DNA of 64,000 bases from Prochlorococcus sp. AG-409-P01 (lineage in GTDB: Bacteria; Cyanobacteriota; Cyanobacteriia; PCC-6307; Cyanobiaceae): positions 62,001 to 126,000 of the forward strand of contig QCKM01000005.1 in NCBI GenBank assembly GCA_003215335.1. The letters are read 5' to 3'. Under the pieces are notes generated by a model, which saw only the letters and a program-made list of their open reading frames with translations, was not told the DNA's origin and made no database searches. Positions within the stretch are counted from its first letter, which is position 1; each line of letters starts with the position of its first letter. The translations under genes were made by a program, and so were the position numbers. Positions 18,294-28,718 of this stretch are shown here, piece by piece.

Positions 18294-20993
18294 TTAACTG
18301 TCCCCAGGCTTAATCACCCTCACAGCACTAGCCCTCAGTCGCCCAGTTTTGGTGGTTCTAGGAGTTTTTTTTGCAGGAGCTTTGGGAGTTGATGATTTCT
18401 TTGCTTTAGGAGCAGCTTTTTTCTTGCTCTTAGATGTCTTCTTGCTGGCTGCTTTTGCTTCCAAAAGCAGTATCGCTTCTTCAAGCGAAATATCATCTGC
18501 TGTCTTGCCTTCTGGCAATGAAGCATTCAACTTGCCCTGCTTGACATAAAGACCGTATGGACCGTCATAGAGCTGAATCTTGTCCTTAGCTCCTTCAGGA
18601 ACACCAAAATCTTTCAAGGCAGTTCTTCCGCCACGACCACGTTTTGGCATCGCAAGCAGCTCAAGAGCCCGTTTTAGCTCAACCGTAAGAACATCATCTT
18701 CAGCCTTAAGTGAACGATAATCTTTTTCTCCCTTACCTTTGTTCCAGACCACGTAAGGTCCGAAACGCCCAAGGCCTGCCTGAATCTTTCCGCTTTCAGG
18801 ATGCTCTCCTAATAAACGAGGCAACCTCAAAAGTCCAAGAGCATCTTCTAGAACTAAATCCTCAGGTTTAACCCCCTTAGGGAGAGAGGAGCGTTTAGGT
18901 TTTGGATTGTCATCACTGACTTGCCCTCTTTGAACATATGGGCCGTATTGACCAAAAAGCAAGTAAACCTGCTCACCAGTTTCTGGATCTTCTCCTAAAG
19001 ATTCAGGGCCATCTGCTTTCTGCTTAAGAATAAGTTCGACCTTCTCAGCATCAAGGTCACCAGGCGAGATCTCCTGAGGCAAATTAGCCTTGACAAGTTC
19101 CTCCTCCCCATCATCCCCAACTCGTTTAGCCTCAAGATATGCGCCAAAACGGCCAATGCGAACTACGCATGGGAGGCCTTCTAAGTCAACAGAGCGGAAT
19201 ACTCCTGAATCAATATCACCCTCACGCTGATGGACTTGTGTCTCTAATCCACTTTCACCTTTATAAAAGCCTTCTAGATATGGCAACCACTTAACTTTCC
19301 CAGTTGATATTTCATCGAGAGTTAATTCCATTCGAGCAGTGAAACTTGTGTCAACAAGATCCGGAAAATGCTCTTCCAAGAGCGCCGTAACAGCAAAAGC
19401 AGTGAAGCTCGGAGTCAAAGAATTGTTCTGAAGCGCGGCATACCCCCTGTCAACAATTGTCCCAATGATCGTTGCGTATGTAGAAGGTCTTCCTATTCCC
19501 TCCTTCTCAAGCATCTTCACTAGGGAAGCCTCACTGAAACGTGCAGGAGGCTGTGTCTGATGGCCAAGAGCATCGACTTCTAAAGGGGTTGGAGTATCCC
19601 CAACTGCAAGATCTGGCAATAAAACTTCCTTGCCTTCTAAAGCTGCATCTGGATCATCACTGCCCTCAACATAGGCTCGGAAAAAGCCTGGGAAATCAAT
19701 TCGCTTTCCTGTTGCACGAAAAGATGCTTCTGCAACATGAATCTCAACAGAAAGCATTGTGAGCTTTGCCTCAGCCATTTGACTGGCAACTGTTCTCTTC
19801 CAAATCAATTCATATAAAGCAAGGTCTCGTCCCTCTAATCCAGAGTCGCTAGGAGTGCGAAAGTTTTCTCCTGCTGGTCTAATAGCTTCGTGAGCCTCTT
19901 GCGCATTTCGAGCTTTTGTACTGAACTGACGAGGTTTCTCACTTAAATAATCTTCCCCATATCTTGATTTAACACAGCTTCTAGCCGCACGTATTGCCTG
20001 TTCAGACAAGTGGACAGAGTCTGTTCGCATATAAGTAATAAATCCACGTTCATACAACCCTTGCGCGCATCGCATTGTTTCTCTGGCGGAAAGCCTCAAC
20101 TTGCGATTCGATTCCTGCTGAAGAGTACTTGTAGTAAAAGGAGGCACTGGCTTACGTGTTGAGGGCTTCTCCTCGACTGCAGCGACACGCCATTTCTCAG
20201 AACGAATAATGCCTACAAGAGATCGAGCTTCCTCTTCCTGAATCAACTTGACAGCAACACCAACTTTAAGTCCCCCTGTCGCCTCATCGAAATCACTTCC
20301 TGCGGCAATCTTCTGACCGTCAAGAGTAATTAACTTGGCTTCAAAACTTCCACCGCCAATATCAAGCTTGGCTTTCAAATCCCAATAACTCCCGCTTCTA
20401 AAAGCTCTTCGGGACCTTTCTCTTTGCACAAGTAATCGCACCGCAACAGATTGCACTCGACCAGCAGAGAGTCCCCATGCAACCTTCTTCCAAAGAAGAG
20501 GAGAGAGGGTATATCCAACCAAACGATCAAGAATGCGCCTCGTCTCTTGAGCATGAACAAGCTCCATATCAAGATCCCTTGTCTGCTTAAGCGCTTTTGC
20601 AATTGCTTCTTTTGTGATCTCATGAAAAACCATTCGCTTTACTGGGACCTTGGGTGCCAAAAGCTGCAACAAATGCCAGCTAATGCTTTCACCTTCGCGA
20701 TCTTCATCAGTGGCAAGTAGCAACTGATCTGCACCTTTTAGTGCTGCCTTGAGATCCTTGACAATCTTCTTCTTGTCCTTAGGAACCACATAAAGAGGCT
20801 CAAAATCAGCGGAGGTGTTCACACCAAGATTCGCCCACTTCTCTCCTTTTTGAGCCGCAGGAATTTCACTGGCATTGTTTGGGAGATCCCGAACATGCCC
20901 CATTGAAGCCTCCACAAAGAACTCTTTAGGGAGAAACCCCTTAATAGTTCTTGCCTTGGTAGGGCTCTCAACGATGACCAAAGTGTGCGCCAT
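18294..20993 (-). CDS. topA: DNA topoisomerase I
   Basis: A type IA topoisomerase of 899 residues that relaxes negative supercoils. The start ATG 20993 gives [20 protein letters not shown], the Toprim start; the frame continues upstream to 21038 without family sequence. The [10 protein letters not shown] Toprim acid motif and the active-site FITYMRTDS tyrosine are intact. Instead of zinc fingers the C-terminus has three or more repeats of the ETG-GQYGPYV / SGK-GRFGPYV kind and a Lys/Ala/Pro-rich, histone-like tail of about 50 residues, both usual in cyanobacteria. It heads a four-gene minus-strand run. Confidence 0.96.
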   Translation of the reverse strand: MAHTLVIVESPTKARTIKGFLPKEFFVEASMGHVRDLPNNASEIPAAQKGEKWANLGVNTSADFEPLYVVPKDKKKIVKDLKAALKGADQLLLATDEDREGESISWHLLQLLAPKVPVKRMVFHEITKEAIAKALKQTRDLDMELVHAQETRRILDRLVGYTLSPLLWKKVAWGLSAGRVQSVAVRLLVQRERSRRAFRSGSYWDLKAKLDIGGGSFEAKLITLDGQKIAAGSDFDEATGGLKVGVAVKLIQEEEARSLVGIIRSEKWRVAAVEEKPSTRKPVPPFTTSTLQQESNRKLRLSARETMRCAQGLYERGFITYMRTDSVHLSEQAIRAARSCVKSRYGEDYLSEKPRQFSTKARNAQEAHEAIRPAGENFRTPSDSGLEGRDLALYELIWKRTVASQMAEAKLTMLSVEIHVAEASFRATGKRIDFPGFFRAYVEGSDDPDAALEGKEVLLPDLAVGDTPTPLEVDALGHQTQPPARFSEASLVKMLEKEGIGRPSTYATIIGTIVDRGYAALQNNSLTPSFTAFAVTALLEEHFPDLVDTSFTARMELTLDEISTGKVKWLPYLEGFYKGESGLETQVHQREGDIDSGVFRSVDLEGLPCVVRIGRFGAYLEAKRVGDDGEEELVKANLPQEISPGDLDAEKVELILKQKADGPESLGEDPETGEQVYLLFGQYGPYVQRGQVSDDNPKPKRSSLPKGVKPEDLVLEDALGLLRLPRLLGEHPESGKIQAGLGRFGPYVVWNKGKGEKDYRSLKAEDDVLTVELKRALELLAMPKRGRGGRTALKDFGVPEGAKDKIQLYDGPYGLYVKQGKLNASLPEGKTADDISLEEAILLLEAKAASKKTSKSKKKAAPKAKKSSTPKAPAKKTPRTTKTGRLRASAVRVIKPGDS

Positions 20994-21120
20994 AGGCAAG
21001 AAGGTAACCCTTTCAATCTTTATCGCAGCAAAGTGCATGCTGCATAGATCAATGTATTAAACCCTTAGAAATTATTTGCGCAGCTAAAGTCATGGAAATT
21101 GGTCTAATACTGCGCTCGAC

Positions 21121-22692
21121 ATGCCAGAAATGGGTGCCCTCCTTCTAGTAACACAGACCAGCACAGCACCTGGGGAGCTCCTAAACCTTGCACTAAACGC
21201 AGGGGCAGTAGCACCAGAAGGTTGTGTGCTTATCGCAATGTTAGGCACACTCCTGGTCGACCTAATTGGGGAACAAACTGCTGCTCGCTGGGCACCGCCA
21301 ATTTGTTACTTAGGTCTTGGATCGGCACTGATTCTGCTGGCCCTTCAATGGGATGCCCCTCTTGAGCCTTCTTTCTTAGGGGCTTTCTTAGCCGACAAAC
21401 TTGCAATTGCATTTAGAGCAGTAGTAGCTCTTTCAACACTGCTCTCTCTTCTAATCAGCTGGCGTTATGCAAAACAAAGCGGTAGTCCAGCCGGTGAATA
21501 TGCAGCAATTCTTCTTGCGGCGACTCTTGGAGCAATGTTGCTATGCGGAGCAACTGATCTAGTAAGTGTTTTCGTCTCACTCGAAACTCTTTCTGTTGCG
21601 AGCTATCTCCTTTCTGGCTACATGAAAACAGACGCCAGAAGCTCAGAAGCAGCCCTTAAATATTTACTAGTTGGGTCAGCAGCTGCAGCCGTATTCCTAT
21701 ATGGTGCATCTCTTCTTTACGGCATAAGTGGCACAACAAGTCTGGCAAGTATTGGCATTTCCTTATCAAACAGCCCTACTCCACTTGCTGCCTTAGCACT
21801 AGTTTTCATACTTTCCACAGTTGCTTTCAAGATAGCTGCAGTTCCCTTCCATCAGTGGACTCCTGATGTTTACGAAGGCTCCCCTACGCCAGTTGTTGCA
21901 TTCCTTTCAGTTGGTTCTAAAGCAGCCGGGTTTGCTCTTGCACTGAGATTGCTAGTGGGGTGCTTCGGCGCATTCGACACCCAATGGAAATTGCTCTTCA
22001 CAGTGCTAGCAATATTGAGCATGACTCTTGGGAACGTAGTTGCCTTAGCGCAAACATCAATGAAGAGAATGCTTGCCTATAGCTCAATTGGGCAAGCAGG
22101 CTTTGTAATGATCGGGCTTGTATGTGGAACCGAAGACGGATTCGCAGCGATGGTGCTTTACATGGCTGCCTATCTATTTATGAATCTTGGAGCTTTTGCG
22201 TGCGTCATTCTATTTTCTATTCGTACAGGCAGTGATCGCATATCTGACTACGCAGGTTTATATCAAAAAGATCCTCTGATAACCCTTGGGTTAAGTCTTT
22301 GTCTCTTATCTCTTGGAGGTATTCCCCCAATGATTGGATTTTTCGGAAAAATATATCTTTTCTTCGCAGGCTGGGCAGATCATCAATACCTATTAGTTGT
22401 CGTAGGCCTCATCACATCAGTGATATCCATTTATTACTACATTTCTGTAATCAAAATGATGGTAGTAAAAGAGCCTAAAGAAGCCTCAGAAGTAGTAAAA
22501 ACTTATCCACCTATCCAATGGTCAAATGTTGGAATGCCTTCCTTAAGATTTGCGCTATTAGGGTGCGTTGTATTTACTGCTATCGGAGGAATTCTCTCTA
22601 ATCCACTATTCCAATGGGCAAATAATACTGTTATTGGTACACCGCTTTTGCAACAGGCAATAGCTATGAGCAATCATCAAAGCCTTGGATAA
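21121..22692 (+). CDS. ndhB: NAD(P)H-quinone oxidoreductase subunit 2 (NDH-1)
   Basis: A proton-pumping antiporter-like subunit of the thylakoid NDH-1 complex, which works in respiration, cyclic electron flow and CO2 uptake. It has 523 residues and about fourteen hydrophobic helices. The conserved glutamate and lysine region ([16 protein letters not shown]), the discontinuous-helix motif [18 protein letters not shown] and [12 protein letters not shown] are all present. The ATG at 21121 begins MPEMGALL. The 3' end overlaps the ABC ATPase gene by 8 bp. Confidence 0.97.
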   Translation: MPEMGALLLVTQTSTAPGELLNLALNAGAVAPEGCVLIAMLGTLLVDLIGEQTAARWAPPICYLGLGSALILLALQWDAPLEPSFLGAFLADKLAIAFRAVVALSTLLSLLISWRYAKQSGSPAGEYAAILLAATLGAMLLCGATDLVSVFVSLETLSVASYLLSGYMKTDARSSEAALKYLLVGSAAAAVFLYGASLLYGISGTTSLASIGISLSNSPTPLAALALVFILSTVAFKIAAVPFHQWTPDVYEGSPTPVVAFLSVGSKAAGFALALRLLVGCFGAFDTQWKLLFTVLAILSMTLGNVVALAQTSMKRMLAYSSIGQAGFVMIGLVCGTEDGFAAMVLYMAAYLFMNLGAFACVILFSIRTGSDRISDYAGLYQKDPLITLGLSLCLLSLGGIPPMIGFFGKIYLFFAGWADHQYLLVVVGLITSVISIYYYISVIKMMVVKEPKEASEVVKTYPPIQWSNVGMPSLRFALLGCVVFTAIGGILSNPLFQWANNTVIGTPLLQQAIAMSNHQSLG

Positions 22693-23398
22693 TCAATTAA
22701 AACTAAAGTCACCCGTACCCGTAGCTGAACTCAAAGACGTAAGCAAGCTCTATGGGCAAGGTGAGGCAACTGTCAAAGCGCTGGATCGGTTAAACCTAGT
22801 TGTAAATCATGGAGACTATCTTGCAGTAATGGGAGCAAGTGGCTCTGGGAAAAGCACAGCGATGAATATCATTGGCTGCCTTGATCGGCCTTCAAGCGGA
22901 AGCTATCGGTTAAATGGAACAGCCATCCAAGAATTAGACGATGATTCTTTAGCTGACCTTCGCAATCAAGCCTTGGGATTTGTTTTTCAGCAATTTCATC
23001 TACTCCCTCAAGCCACTGCTATTGAGAACGTAATACTTCCAATGATTTATGCAGGAGTACCAGCAGCCGAAAGAAAAAAGAAAGCCGAAGAAGCACTAGA
23101 AAGAGTTGGATTATCAGACAGGATGAATAACCGTCCAAATCAACTATCAGGGGGGCAACAACAAAGAGTGGCTATTGCCAGAGCAATCATTAATAAACCT
23201 GCCTTACTTCTTGCAGATGAACCAACTGGCGCACTGGACTCAACAACAACAGAAGATGTACTCAATCTTTTTGATGAACTTCATCTTCAAGGAATCACTG
23301 TTGTTCTGGTAACGCATGAAGACGATGTGGCTGCAAGAGCAAAAAGAATTGCTCGATTTAAAGATGGAAAAATACTCGAGACGAAAAACAAGTTTTGA
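22685..23398 (+). CDS. ABC transporter ATP-binding protein, LolD/MacB/DevA type
   Basis: A 237-residue ATPase with Walker [10 protein letters not shown] (near residue 54), Q-loop VFQQFHLLP, signature [14 protein letters not shown], Walker [14 protein letters not shown] and H-loop VTHEDDVAA. The VFQQFHLLP and EPTGALD combination is typical of the LolD/MacB group, which acts on lipoproteins, glycolipids or peptides with an FtsX-like permease. No permease lies nearby. The start is TTG 22685 inside the end of ndhB. The 3' end sits 10 bp from the convergent birA. Confidence 0.88.
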   Translation: MDNQLKLKSPVPVAELKDVSKLYGQGEATVKALDRLNLVVNHGDYLAVMGASGSGKSTAMNIIGCLDRPSSGSYRLNGTAIQELDDDSLADLRNQALGFVFQQFHLLPQATAIENVILPMIYAGVPAAERKKKAEEALERVGLSDRMNNRPNQLSGGQQQRVAIARAIINKPALLLADEPTGALDSTTTEDVLNLFDELHLQGITVVLVTHEDDVAARAKRIARFKDGKILETKNKF

Positions 23399-23408
23399 GA
23401 TTTTTTCT

Positions 23409-24170
23409 TCAACCCCACCTAATCCAACTCGTAGTTAAAAACCCTCTCTTCAATCTAAGTGCCCCTCCAAGCTCCAGCCCTACCACCTCCCAACGCTCGC
23501 CATCTTTCGGGTCAATCACTTCCCAAGTCCATAGCCTTCGTTCAACTTCGTCACGAACTAACTCAGCCTTGTCAGCCAACTTCATAGCTCTTTCAAGAGC
23601 CCAAAGCACCTCAGCCGTCCATACAGAGGGTTGACATTGACAAGGTTGAAGCCATTCCACTAAGGCAGTTCCCTCCAAAGGGACCCTATTTGAAACATTT
23701 AAACCAAGACCTACACAAGCAAATCTCACTTGGCTCCCTCTACGGATCAACTTAGGCAAAATTCCCGCGGTTTTTCGTCCCGCAATCAAAAGGTCATTAG
23801 GCCACTTGATAGTCACTTCTAGACCTCGTCGTTCAAGCCTCTCAGCCATAGCAAGAGCAACTGTCAATCCTAAAAGTCCAGCAGATTCACTCTCTGCAAC
23901 CCATGGGATCGCTGCACTCAACCAAACTCCACCTCGAGGAGACTGCCAAGATCGTCCTCTCTGGCCAAAGCCACCATTTTGCTTGCCAGCAATACACGCA
24001 CGAGGCCTAGAAAAATCCCAAGGGTCTTCTTCAAGCCATTTTGAAAGAGAAATTTCAGTGCTCGTACAAACTGGTTGCCAACGCAATGACCAGGGTGTTG
24101 CACCCAGAGAACCACTCCGCCAATGCCTTGCTACGGCAGAAGCACCTTTAAATACATCAGATCTTCGCAT
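23409..24170 (-). CDS. birA: biotin--[acetyl-CoA-carboxylase] ligase
   Basis: Attaches biotin to the AccB subunit of acetyl-CoA carboxylase through biotinyl-AMP. The 253 residues lack the N-terminal winged helix of E. coli BirA, so it is an enzyme only and not a repressor. GQRGRSWQSPRGGVW holds the biotinoyl-AMP loop, and IKWPNDLLIAGRKTAGIL is the KWPND catalytic motif. The C-terminal small SH3-like domain (WEVVGLELGGALRLK) is present. The start overlaps the end of the aminotransferase gene by 14 bp on the same strand. Confidence 0.93.
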   Translation of the reverse strand: MRRSDVFKGASAVARHWRSGSLGATPWSLRWQPVCTSTEISLSKWLEEDPWDFSRPRACIAGKQNGGFGQRGRSWQSPRGGVWLSAAIPWVAESESAGLLGLTVALAMAERLERRGLEVTIKWPNDLLIAGRKTAGILPKLIRRGSQVRFACVGLGLNVSNRVPLEGTALVEWLQPCQCQPSVWTAEVLWALERAMKLADKAELVRDEVERRLWTWEVIDPKDGERWEVVGLELGGALRLKRGFLTTSWIRWG

Positions 24171-25356
24171 CCCACCACAAACTTATTCGACCAATAGCCT
24201 CCTCTAAGTCTTCGGAAGATCTAACCAATGCCAACCGCAACCAATTCCTACCACCCAAACCAAATCCAGACCCAGGAGTCAGAGCAATTCCAGTTTCATC
24301 TAACAATTCAATTGCGAGAGTCTCATCTGTATAACCTTGATCTTTAGCCCACTCTGGCAATGGAAGCCAAAGATAAAGAGCCATTGATGGCACTGGCGTG
24401 TGCCATCCAATATCATTTAAAACTTGAAGCGTCCTATCCCTTCGTTTGCGGTAAATCCCAAGAAGGTTTTTTGGCCAGTTGGCAGCATGACTCAAGGCAG
24501 CTATACCACCTTTCTGTAAAGCCAACGACTGATTAAAATCCACTACTGCCTTTAATTGGCGCAAGGCTTTTATCAAAGGCTCCGCACCAATAGCAAAGGC
24601 CAGTCGAAACCCGCCCATACACCAGCCTTTAGAGAACGAAAAGAACTCAATGCCACATTCTCGCCAGCCTTCCGAATGCAATAAAAGTGGCGCTTCTCCA
24701 TCTAATGCAAGATCAACGTAGGGGTTGTCATGGGCCACAACCACCTGATGTTGAATCCCTATAGACATCGCCTCATCCAACCAACTCTGATGTCCAACCT
24801 GAGCAGTTGGGTTATGGGGAAATCCACAAACCATCATTTTGATTTGATCCCAATCGTTTTGACTTAAAGACTGAAAGTCAGGTCGCCAATCTTCTTCATG
24901 TCGCAATCGAAGACAATGAATATTTGCATCAGCTAAAACCATTCCACCCAAATGAGAAGGGTATGAAGGGTCCATTATCAAAGCCGAATCACCTGGATCT
25001 AATACAGCCAAAGGGAGATGGGCTGTACCTTCTTGGGATCCAACAAGAAGCAGAACCTCTCTTTCAGGATCTACTCTCACCCCAAAACGCGATTCAGCCC
25101 AAAAAGCAACAGCTTCTCGAAATGCACTAGTAGAGGCATGAAGACAATAAGAATGGCTTTTGGGATCAGTCAGTGCCGCTGCAATCGCCTCAAGCACTAC
25201 AGGTGGAGGAGATAAATCTGTAGAGCCTAAAGACAAGTCGACCATAGGAAGTTTTCCCTGAATAGAACTTGTAGTTCTATAAAGCTCCTTCCTGTGGTCA
25301 TTGCGATCAAACACTCCACTTCCAAGTTTTTCAATCCGCTTGGAAATCACCATCAA
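24157..25356 (-). CDS. class I/II pyridoxal-phosphate aminotransferase
   Basis: A 399-residue fold-type I PLP enzyme. LLLVGSQEGTAHLPLAVLDPGD holds the cofactor phosphate region, PHNPTAQV is the NPTG-like motif, DNPYVDL the Tyr/Asp pair, and SFSKGWCMGGFRLAF the Schiff-base lysine. It resembles the aspartate/LL-diaminopimelate aminotransferase branch, but substrate specificity cannot be decided by eye. The start is probably ATG 25353 or 25356. The gene precedes birA on the same strand. Confidence 0.88.
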   Translation of the reverse strand: MMVISKRIEKLGSGVFDRNDHRKELYRTTSSIQGKLPMVDLSLGSTDLSPPPVVLEAIAAALTDPKSHSYCLHASTSAFREAVAFWAESRFGVRVDPEREVLLLVGSQEGTAHLPLAVLDPGDSALIMDPSYPSHLGGMVLADANIHCLRLRHEEDWRPDFQSLSQNDWDQIKMMVCGFPHNPTAQVGHQSWLDEAMSIGIQHQVVVAHDNPYVDLALDGEAPLLLHSEGWRECGIEFFSFSKGWCMGGFRLAFAIGAEPLIKALRQLKAVVDFNQSLALQKGGIAALSHAANWPKNLLGIYRKRRDRTLQVLNDIGWHTPVPSMALYLWLPLPEWAKDQGYTDETLAIELLDETGIALTPGSGFGLGGRNWLRLALVRSSEDLEEAIGRISLWWDAKI

Positions 25357-25428
25357 AAACTTTCTCCAAGAAAATTTTCAGAGCCTCAAGCAAATCAAAG
25401 GTTCAAACAATCATCCTTCTCTTCAAAT

Positions 25429-26232
25429 TTAGAACTGATCAATAGCTCTTTTCATTTCCTCCAACTCTGCATCCACTTCAGAGACCTTCACCGCTTCAAC
25501 CTCATCAGACGAGTCAATGTTTCCCTCTCCAAAGGAAGATATTTCACCTGAAGGCAAAGCGACTGCTTCCGCTCCTGCCTGAAGTCGCTTACGCAACGCA
25601 TTTAACTCATCGTCGACATCATCGCCTCCTTCTAAAGCTGCAAACTGACTTTCCAAGTCCGCTCCTGCCAACTCTGAAGCAGCCTGACTAGTAGCTTCTA
25701 GGGCCTGAACCTTATCTTCCATGCGATCAAAGGCTGCCATTGCAGAATTTGTGCCTAAATTCCCAACTGCACTTTGTAGTTGATGTTGCGCTTTAGCCGC
25801 TTGAGCTCTTGCTTTAAGCATATCTTTCTTAGTCCTTGCCTCTGCGATCTTGCCCTCAAGGGCTACCAAACTGCGTTTAAGCAACTCAACTTGCCCTTCT
25901 TGAGCCTTTAATTGAGTTGTCAATGATGTAGAAGATTCTTGAAAAGTCTTGCGCCGTGCAAGAGCTTCCCTCGCGAGATTCTCCTCTCCTTTCTGCAATG
26001 CAAGTTCAGCACGTTCATACCAAGTTTTCGCTTGTCCTTGAGCCTGTTCAGCCTGATTATGCAAACGCTTCTGACTAGCAATTGCAATGGCAACGGCTTG
26101 GCGCAGCTTGACAAGGTCTGACTGCATATCAGCAACTGACTGATCCAAAATCTTCACAGGATCCTCAGCCTTACTGACAAGATCGTTGAGATTGGCACGA
26201 AGCAAACGGCTAAGCCGGTCAAAGAAGCCCAT
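25429..26232 (-). CDS. vipp1: Vipp1/IM30 (PspA family) membrane-remodelling protein
   Basis: A 267-residue helical protein that forms ESCRT-III-like rings and maintains thylakoids. MGFFDRLSRLLRANLNDLVSKAEDP is the amphipathic helix 0 with the start of helix 1. Long coiled-coil helices follow to about residue 215 (EEARTKKDMLKARAQAAKAQ-type heptads). The extra C-terminal segment ending VDAELEEMKRAID distinguishes Vipp1 from PspA. It stands alone on the minus strand, with the divergent dciA gene 117 bp away. Confidence 0.9.
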   Translation of the reverse strand: MGFFDRLSRLLRANLNDLVSKAEDPVKILDQSVADMQSDLVKLRQAVAIAIASQKRLHNQAEQAQGQAKTWYERAELALQKGEENLAREALARRKTFQESSTSLTTQLKAQEGQVELLKRSLVALEGKIAEARTKKDMLKARAQAAKAQHQLQSAVGNLGTNSAMAAFDRMEDKVQALEATSQAASELAGADLESQFAALEGGDDVDDELNALRKRLQAGAEAVALPSGEISSFGEGNIDSSDEVEAVKVSEVDAELEEMKRAIDQF

Positions 26233-26349
26233 GGAGGCAAAAGCAAGACCTACTGGAGGCTAGCGAGGTTCAGAGAAAACTAGCTCTAGGATTATCAGAT
26301 GAATTTTTCTCCGAAAGAAGAGCGGGCTCGCTTTGGCAAAGGAGAAATC

Positions 26350-26844
26350 ATGCGCCCAGCAACTCCAAAGCCTGCAAGCCCTCTCTCAAGTTGTCTGGAA
26401 ACCTTGAAAAAATCGTGGAGCAAACAAAAGGGTATAGCTGGGCTATGGCAAGACTGGCCCAAAATCGCAGGAGCTCAGTTAGCACCTCATTGCCAGCCAC
26501 TGAACCTCTATAAAGGCATTTTGTTTGTCGGTGCGAGTCACCCTTATTGGCGACAAGCACTCCAATACAACCGTCCACATCTTCTTGCAAACCTACGTAC
26601 CGCTGGCCATGACATTCGAGAAATCCGTATTCAACAGCATCATCCAGGCCCAACTCAAATATCAGATTCTGAAGAACTTATCTGGGCTCGCCATCCAAGC
26701 AGAATTGATGTTCATGGAATAACTCCATGTCCAATTTGCAAGAGCCCAGCCCCCACTGGAGAAGTCTCCCTTTGGGGAAAGTGCAGCTTCTGCAGAAGAC
26801 AAGAGATCCAAAAAAAGACTTCTTTATCAGATCACTCAAATTAG
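26350..26844 (+). CDS. DciA-type (DUF721) protein with a C-terminal four-cysteine motif
   Basis: From ATG 26350, preceded by AAAGGAG at five bases, 164 residues; an earlier ATG at 26299 has a poorer ribosome site. Residues 12-105 match DUF721 (LWQDWPKIAGAQLAPHCQPLNL, LFVGASHPYWRQAL), the family of DciA, which helps load the replicative helicase DnaB in bacteria lacking DnaC. The C-terminus holds CPIC (127-130) and CSFC (145-148), a likely zinc ribbon. The helicase role is known only for other members. Confidence 0.82.
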   Translation: MRPATPKPASPLSSCLETLKKSWSKQKGIAGLWQDWPKIAGAQLAPHCQPLNLYKGILFVGASHPYWRQALQYNRPHLLANLRTAGHDIREIRIQQHHPGPTQISDSEELIWARHPSRIDVHGITPCPICKSPAPTGEVSLWGKCSFCRRQEIQKKTSLSDHSN

Positions 26845-26873
26845 AAAGATTTCGAGCTTTTCAGCATGAAAGT

Positions 26874-28718
26874 TCAAAATCTCTCAGGCCGTGGCTTTCG
26901 CCAATCAGATGCAATTCCTTTTTCTTTTATTTGGCTAGCCCTTTTTTCCAAAAAACGACGATCCACGCGTAAAACCAAATAATTCCCAAATTCCCCAAGT
27001 TGATCTGACTCAATGTCTTGCCAATGCCTACGTTTTTTTGTCCCCTGATCAATCACTACAAGAACGGTTCTAGATCCATCTTTTCCTTCAATGGGCAAAC
27101 CTCTCCAACCCATTCGCTGTTCTTGATTTAATCGCTCACTCAAATTGACGAGAGCACCCTCGGAACGCCCTTCATATACAACAACTTGATTTGTATAGAA
27201 ATGAAGAGAGGGTTTCATCGCACCAACCATTGCAAAAGGCTCTCTTGGCTTCTGAACTGCGAGCATCAACTTTGCGGCCTTGCGCACAGGCAAATGTCTA
27301 ATTCGATCACCAAGATTCCACATAGGGATAAAAGCCAATAATTGGAATGCAATTATTGGGCCTTGCATCGCAAGCAATCTTCCATATTTAGGACGAATAA
27401 CTACCAGAATCCCTATCAAGGAAGCGATGCTGAAACATGCTGCCGACCTCAATAGAAGACCACTTCTAAGCAAGTCCTCTGAAAGAGTAGGCATTTCTGC
27501 GTCATGGATCTTAGGGACCCACAGTGAAGATCCCCATAGAACTCCTGCTATGAGCACAGTCAAACCAACTGATCCGAGCCAAGCAAAAGCAACTGCCCTA
27601 GAAGGTCGGCTAGTAGGCACTGCCGCCAAGCCAATTAATAATCCTGAAGCTGGCGTCGCAGGCAGCCAATAACTAGGCAATTTTGTGGCTGCACATGTAA
27701 AAAACAAAAGCACCGCTAAAAGCCAACAAGCCGCAAATAGCAGGAGGGATTCTTGAGGAGAGGGTGCTCGTAAAGAGCTTCTTATGAGATGAGGTTTAAA
27801 AGCCCTACAAAGGCCAAGAATCAGAAAAGGTGTGAATGGCAAAGATGCAACCACCAAAACCGGTCCGAAGAACCACCAAGGCTGCAAATGACTATTCACA
27901 ACTGAGGTAAACCTCTGCAAATTGTGGTAGCCAAAAAAGCTATCCCAAAAAGGCTTCCCTTCCACAATTAATTCAGCTACATACCAAGGCAAGCTGATCA
28001 GGCCAGTAATGACGAGTCCACGCAAAGGACACAATTTCTTCCAAAGCCCCCCCACATCCCCTTGAAGCGAAGCAAATAAAACAAGCACAATTCCCGTAAG
28101 AACCACTGCCACAGGACCCTTAGTAAGAACAGCCAATCCCAAGAAAACCCAAGCAATCCACCAAGATTGTTTTGAAGGATTGGCATAACGCCTCCATTGA
28201 AGAATCAAACTGACTCCCAATGTTCCGCACAAAAGAGCATCGCTTACGGCAGTTCTGCCCCACAGCAAAACCAATGGAGAAAGAACGAATGCAAGAGAAA
28301 CTGTTACTGCAGTCCTCCTTGGATAGAGATCTCCTCCTTGTGGCCACCTCATGACTGTGTCGCCCAAGAAAAGCATCATTAGAACTGTTGCCAAAGCAGA
28401 AGGCATGCGAGCCGCCCAGGTCCCCAATGGATCCAATTCCGCTTGCAATGGGAATGAATACCCCAGGCCCATTAACCAATAAACCAAAGGGGGTTTATCA
28501 AAGCGAGGTAATCCATTAACCCTTGGAGTCAGCCAATCTCCAGTTGCCGCCATTGCCCGCCCAGCAGCGGCAAACAGGGGGGGGGTCTCATCCACTAGGC
28601 CAGTGGAACCAAGCTGCCAAGTACAAATAACCAAAGCCAAAAACAGAATCAATAAAAGGCCGTTAAACCTTTCACGAGGGGACAGTGCACGCTTCAAATC
28701 TGAATCTTTCAGAACCAT
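26874..28718 (-). CDS. GT39/ArnT-like membrane glycosyltransferase
   Basis: A 614-residue polytopic protein from ATG 28718, which overlaps the stop of the previous gene as TAATG. The DETPPLFAAAGRAMAATGDWLTPRVNG block with the catalytic-type DE, followed by FDKPPLVYWLMGLGY, is the signature of the dolichyl/undecaprenyl-phosphate-sugar glycosyltransferase family. About eleven to twelve helices and a periplasmic C-terminal part (KLMLAVQKPREPF, NLSERLNQEQRMG) follow. Members transfer sugars to lipid A, proteins or glycans at the outer face of the plasma membrane. The acceptor here is unknown. Confidence 0.85.
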   Translation of the reverse strand: MVLKDSDLKRALSPRERFNGLLLILFLALVICTWQLGSTGLVDETPPLFAAAGRAMAATGDWLTPRVNGLPRFDKPPLVYWLMGLGYSFPLQAELDPLGTWAARMPSALATVLMMLFLGDTVMRWPQGGDLYPRRTAVTVSLAFVLSPLVLLWGRTAVSDALLCGTLGVSLILQWRRYANPSKQSWWIAWVFLGLAVLTKGPVAVVLTGIVLVLFASLQGDVGGLWKKLCPLRGLVITGLISLPWYVAELIVEGKPFWDSFFGYHNLQRFTSVVNSHLQPWWFFGPVLVVASLPFTPFLILGLCRAFKPHLIRSSLRAPSPQESLLLFAACWLLAVLLFFTCAATKLPSYWLPATPASGLLIGLAAVPTSRPSRAVAFAWLGSVGLTVLIAGVLWGSSLWVPKIHDAEMPTLSEDLLRSGLLLRSAACFSIASLIGILVVIRPKYGRLLAMQGPIIAFQLLAFIPMWNLGDRIRHLPVRKAAKLMLAVQKPREPFAMVGAMKPSLHFYTNQVVVYEGRSEGALVNLSERLNQEQRMGWRGLPIEGKDGSRTVLVVIDQGTKKRRHWQDIESDQLGEFGNYLVLRVDRRFLEKRASQIKEKGIASDWRKPRPERF

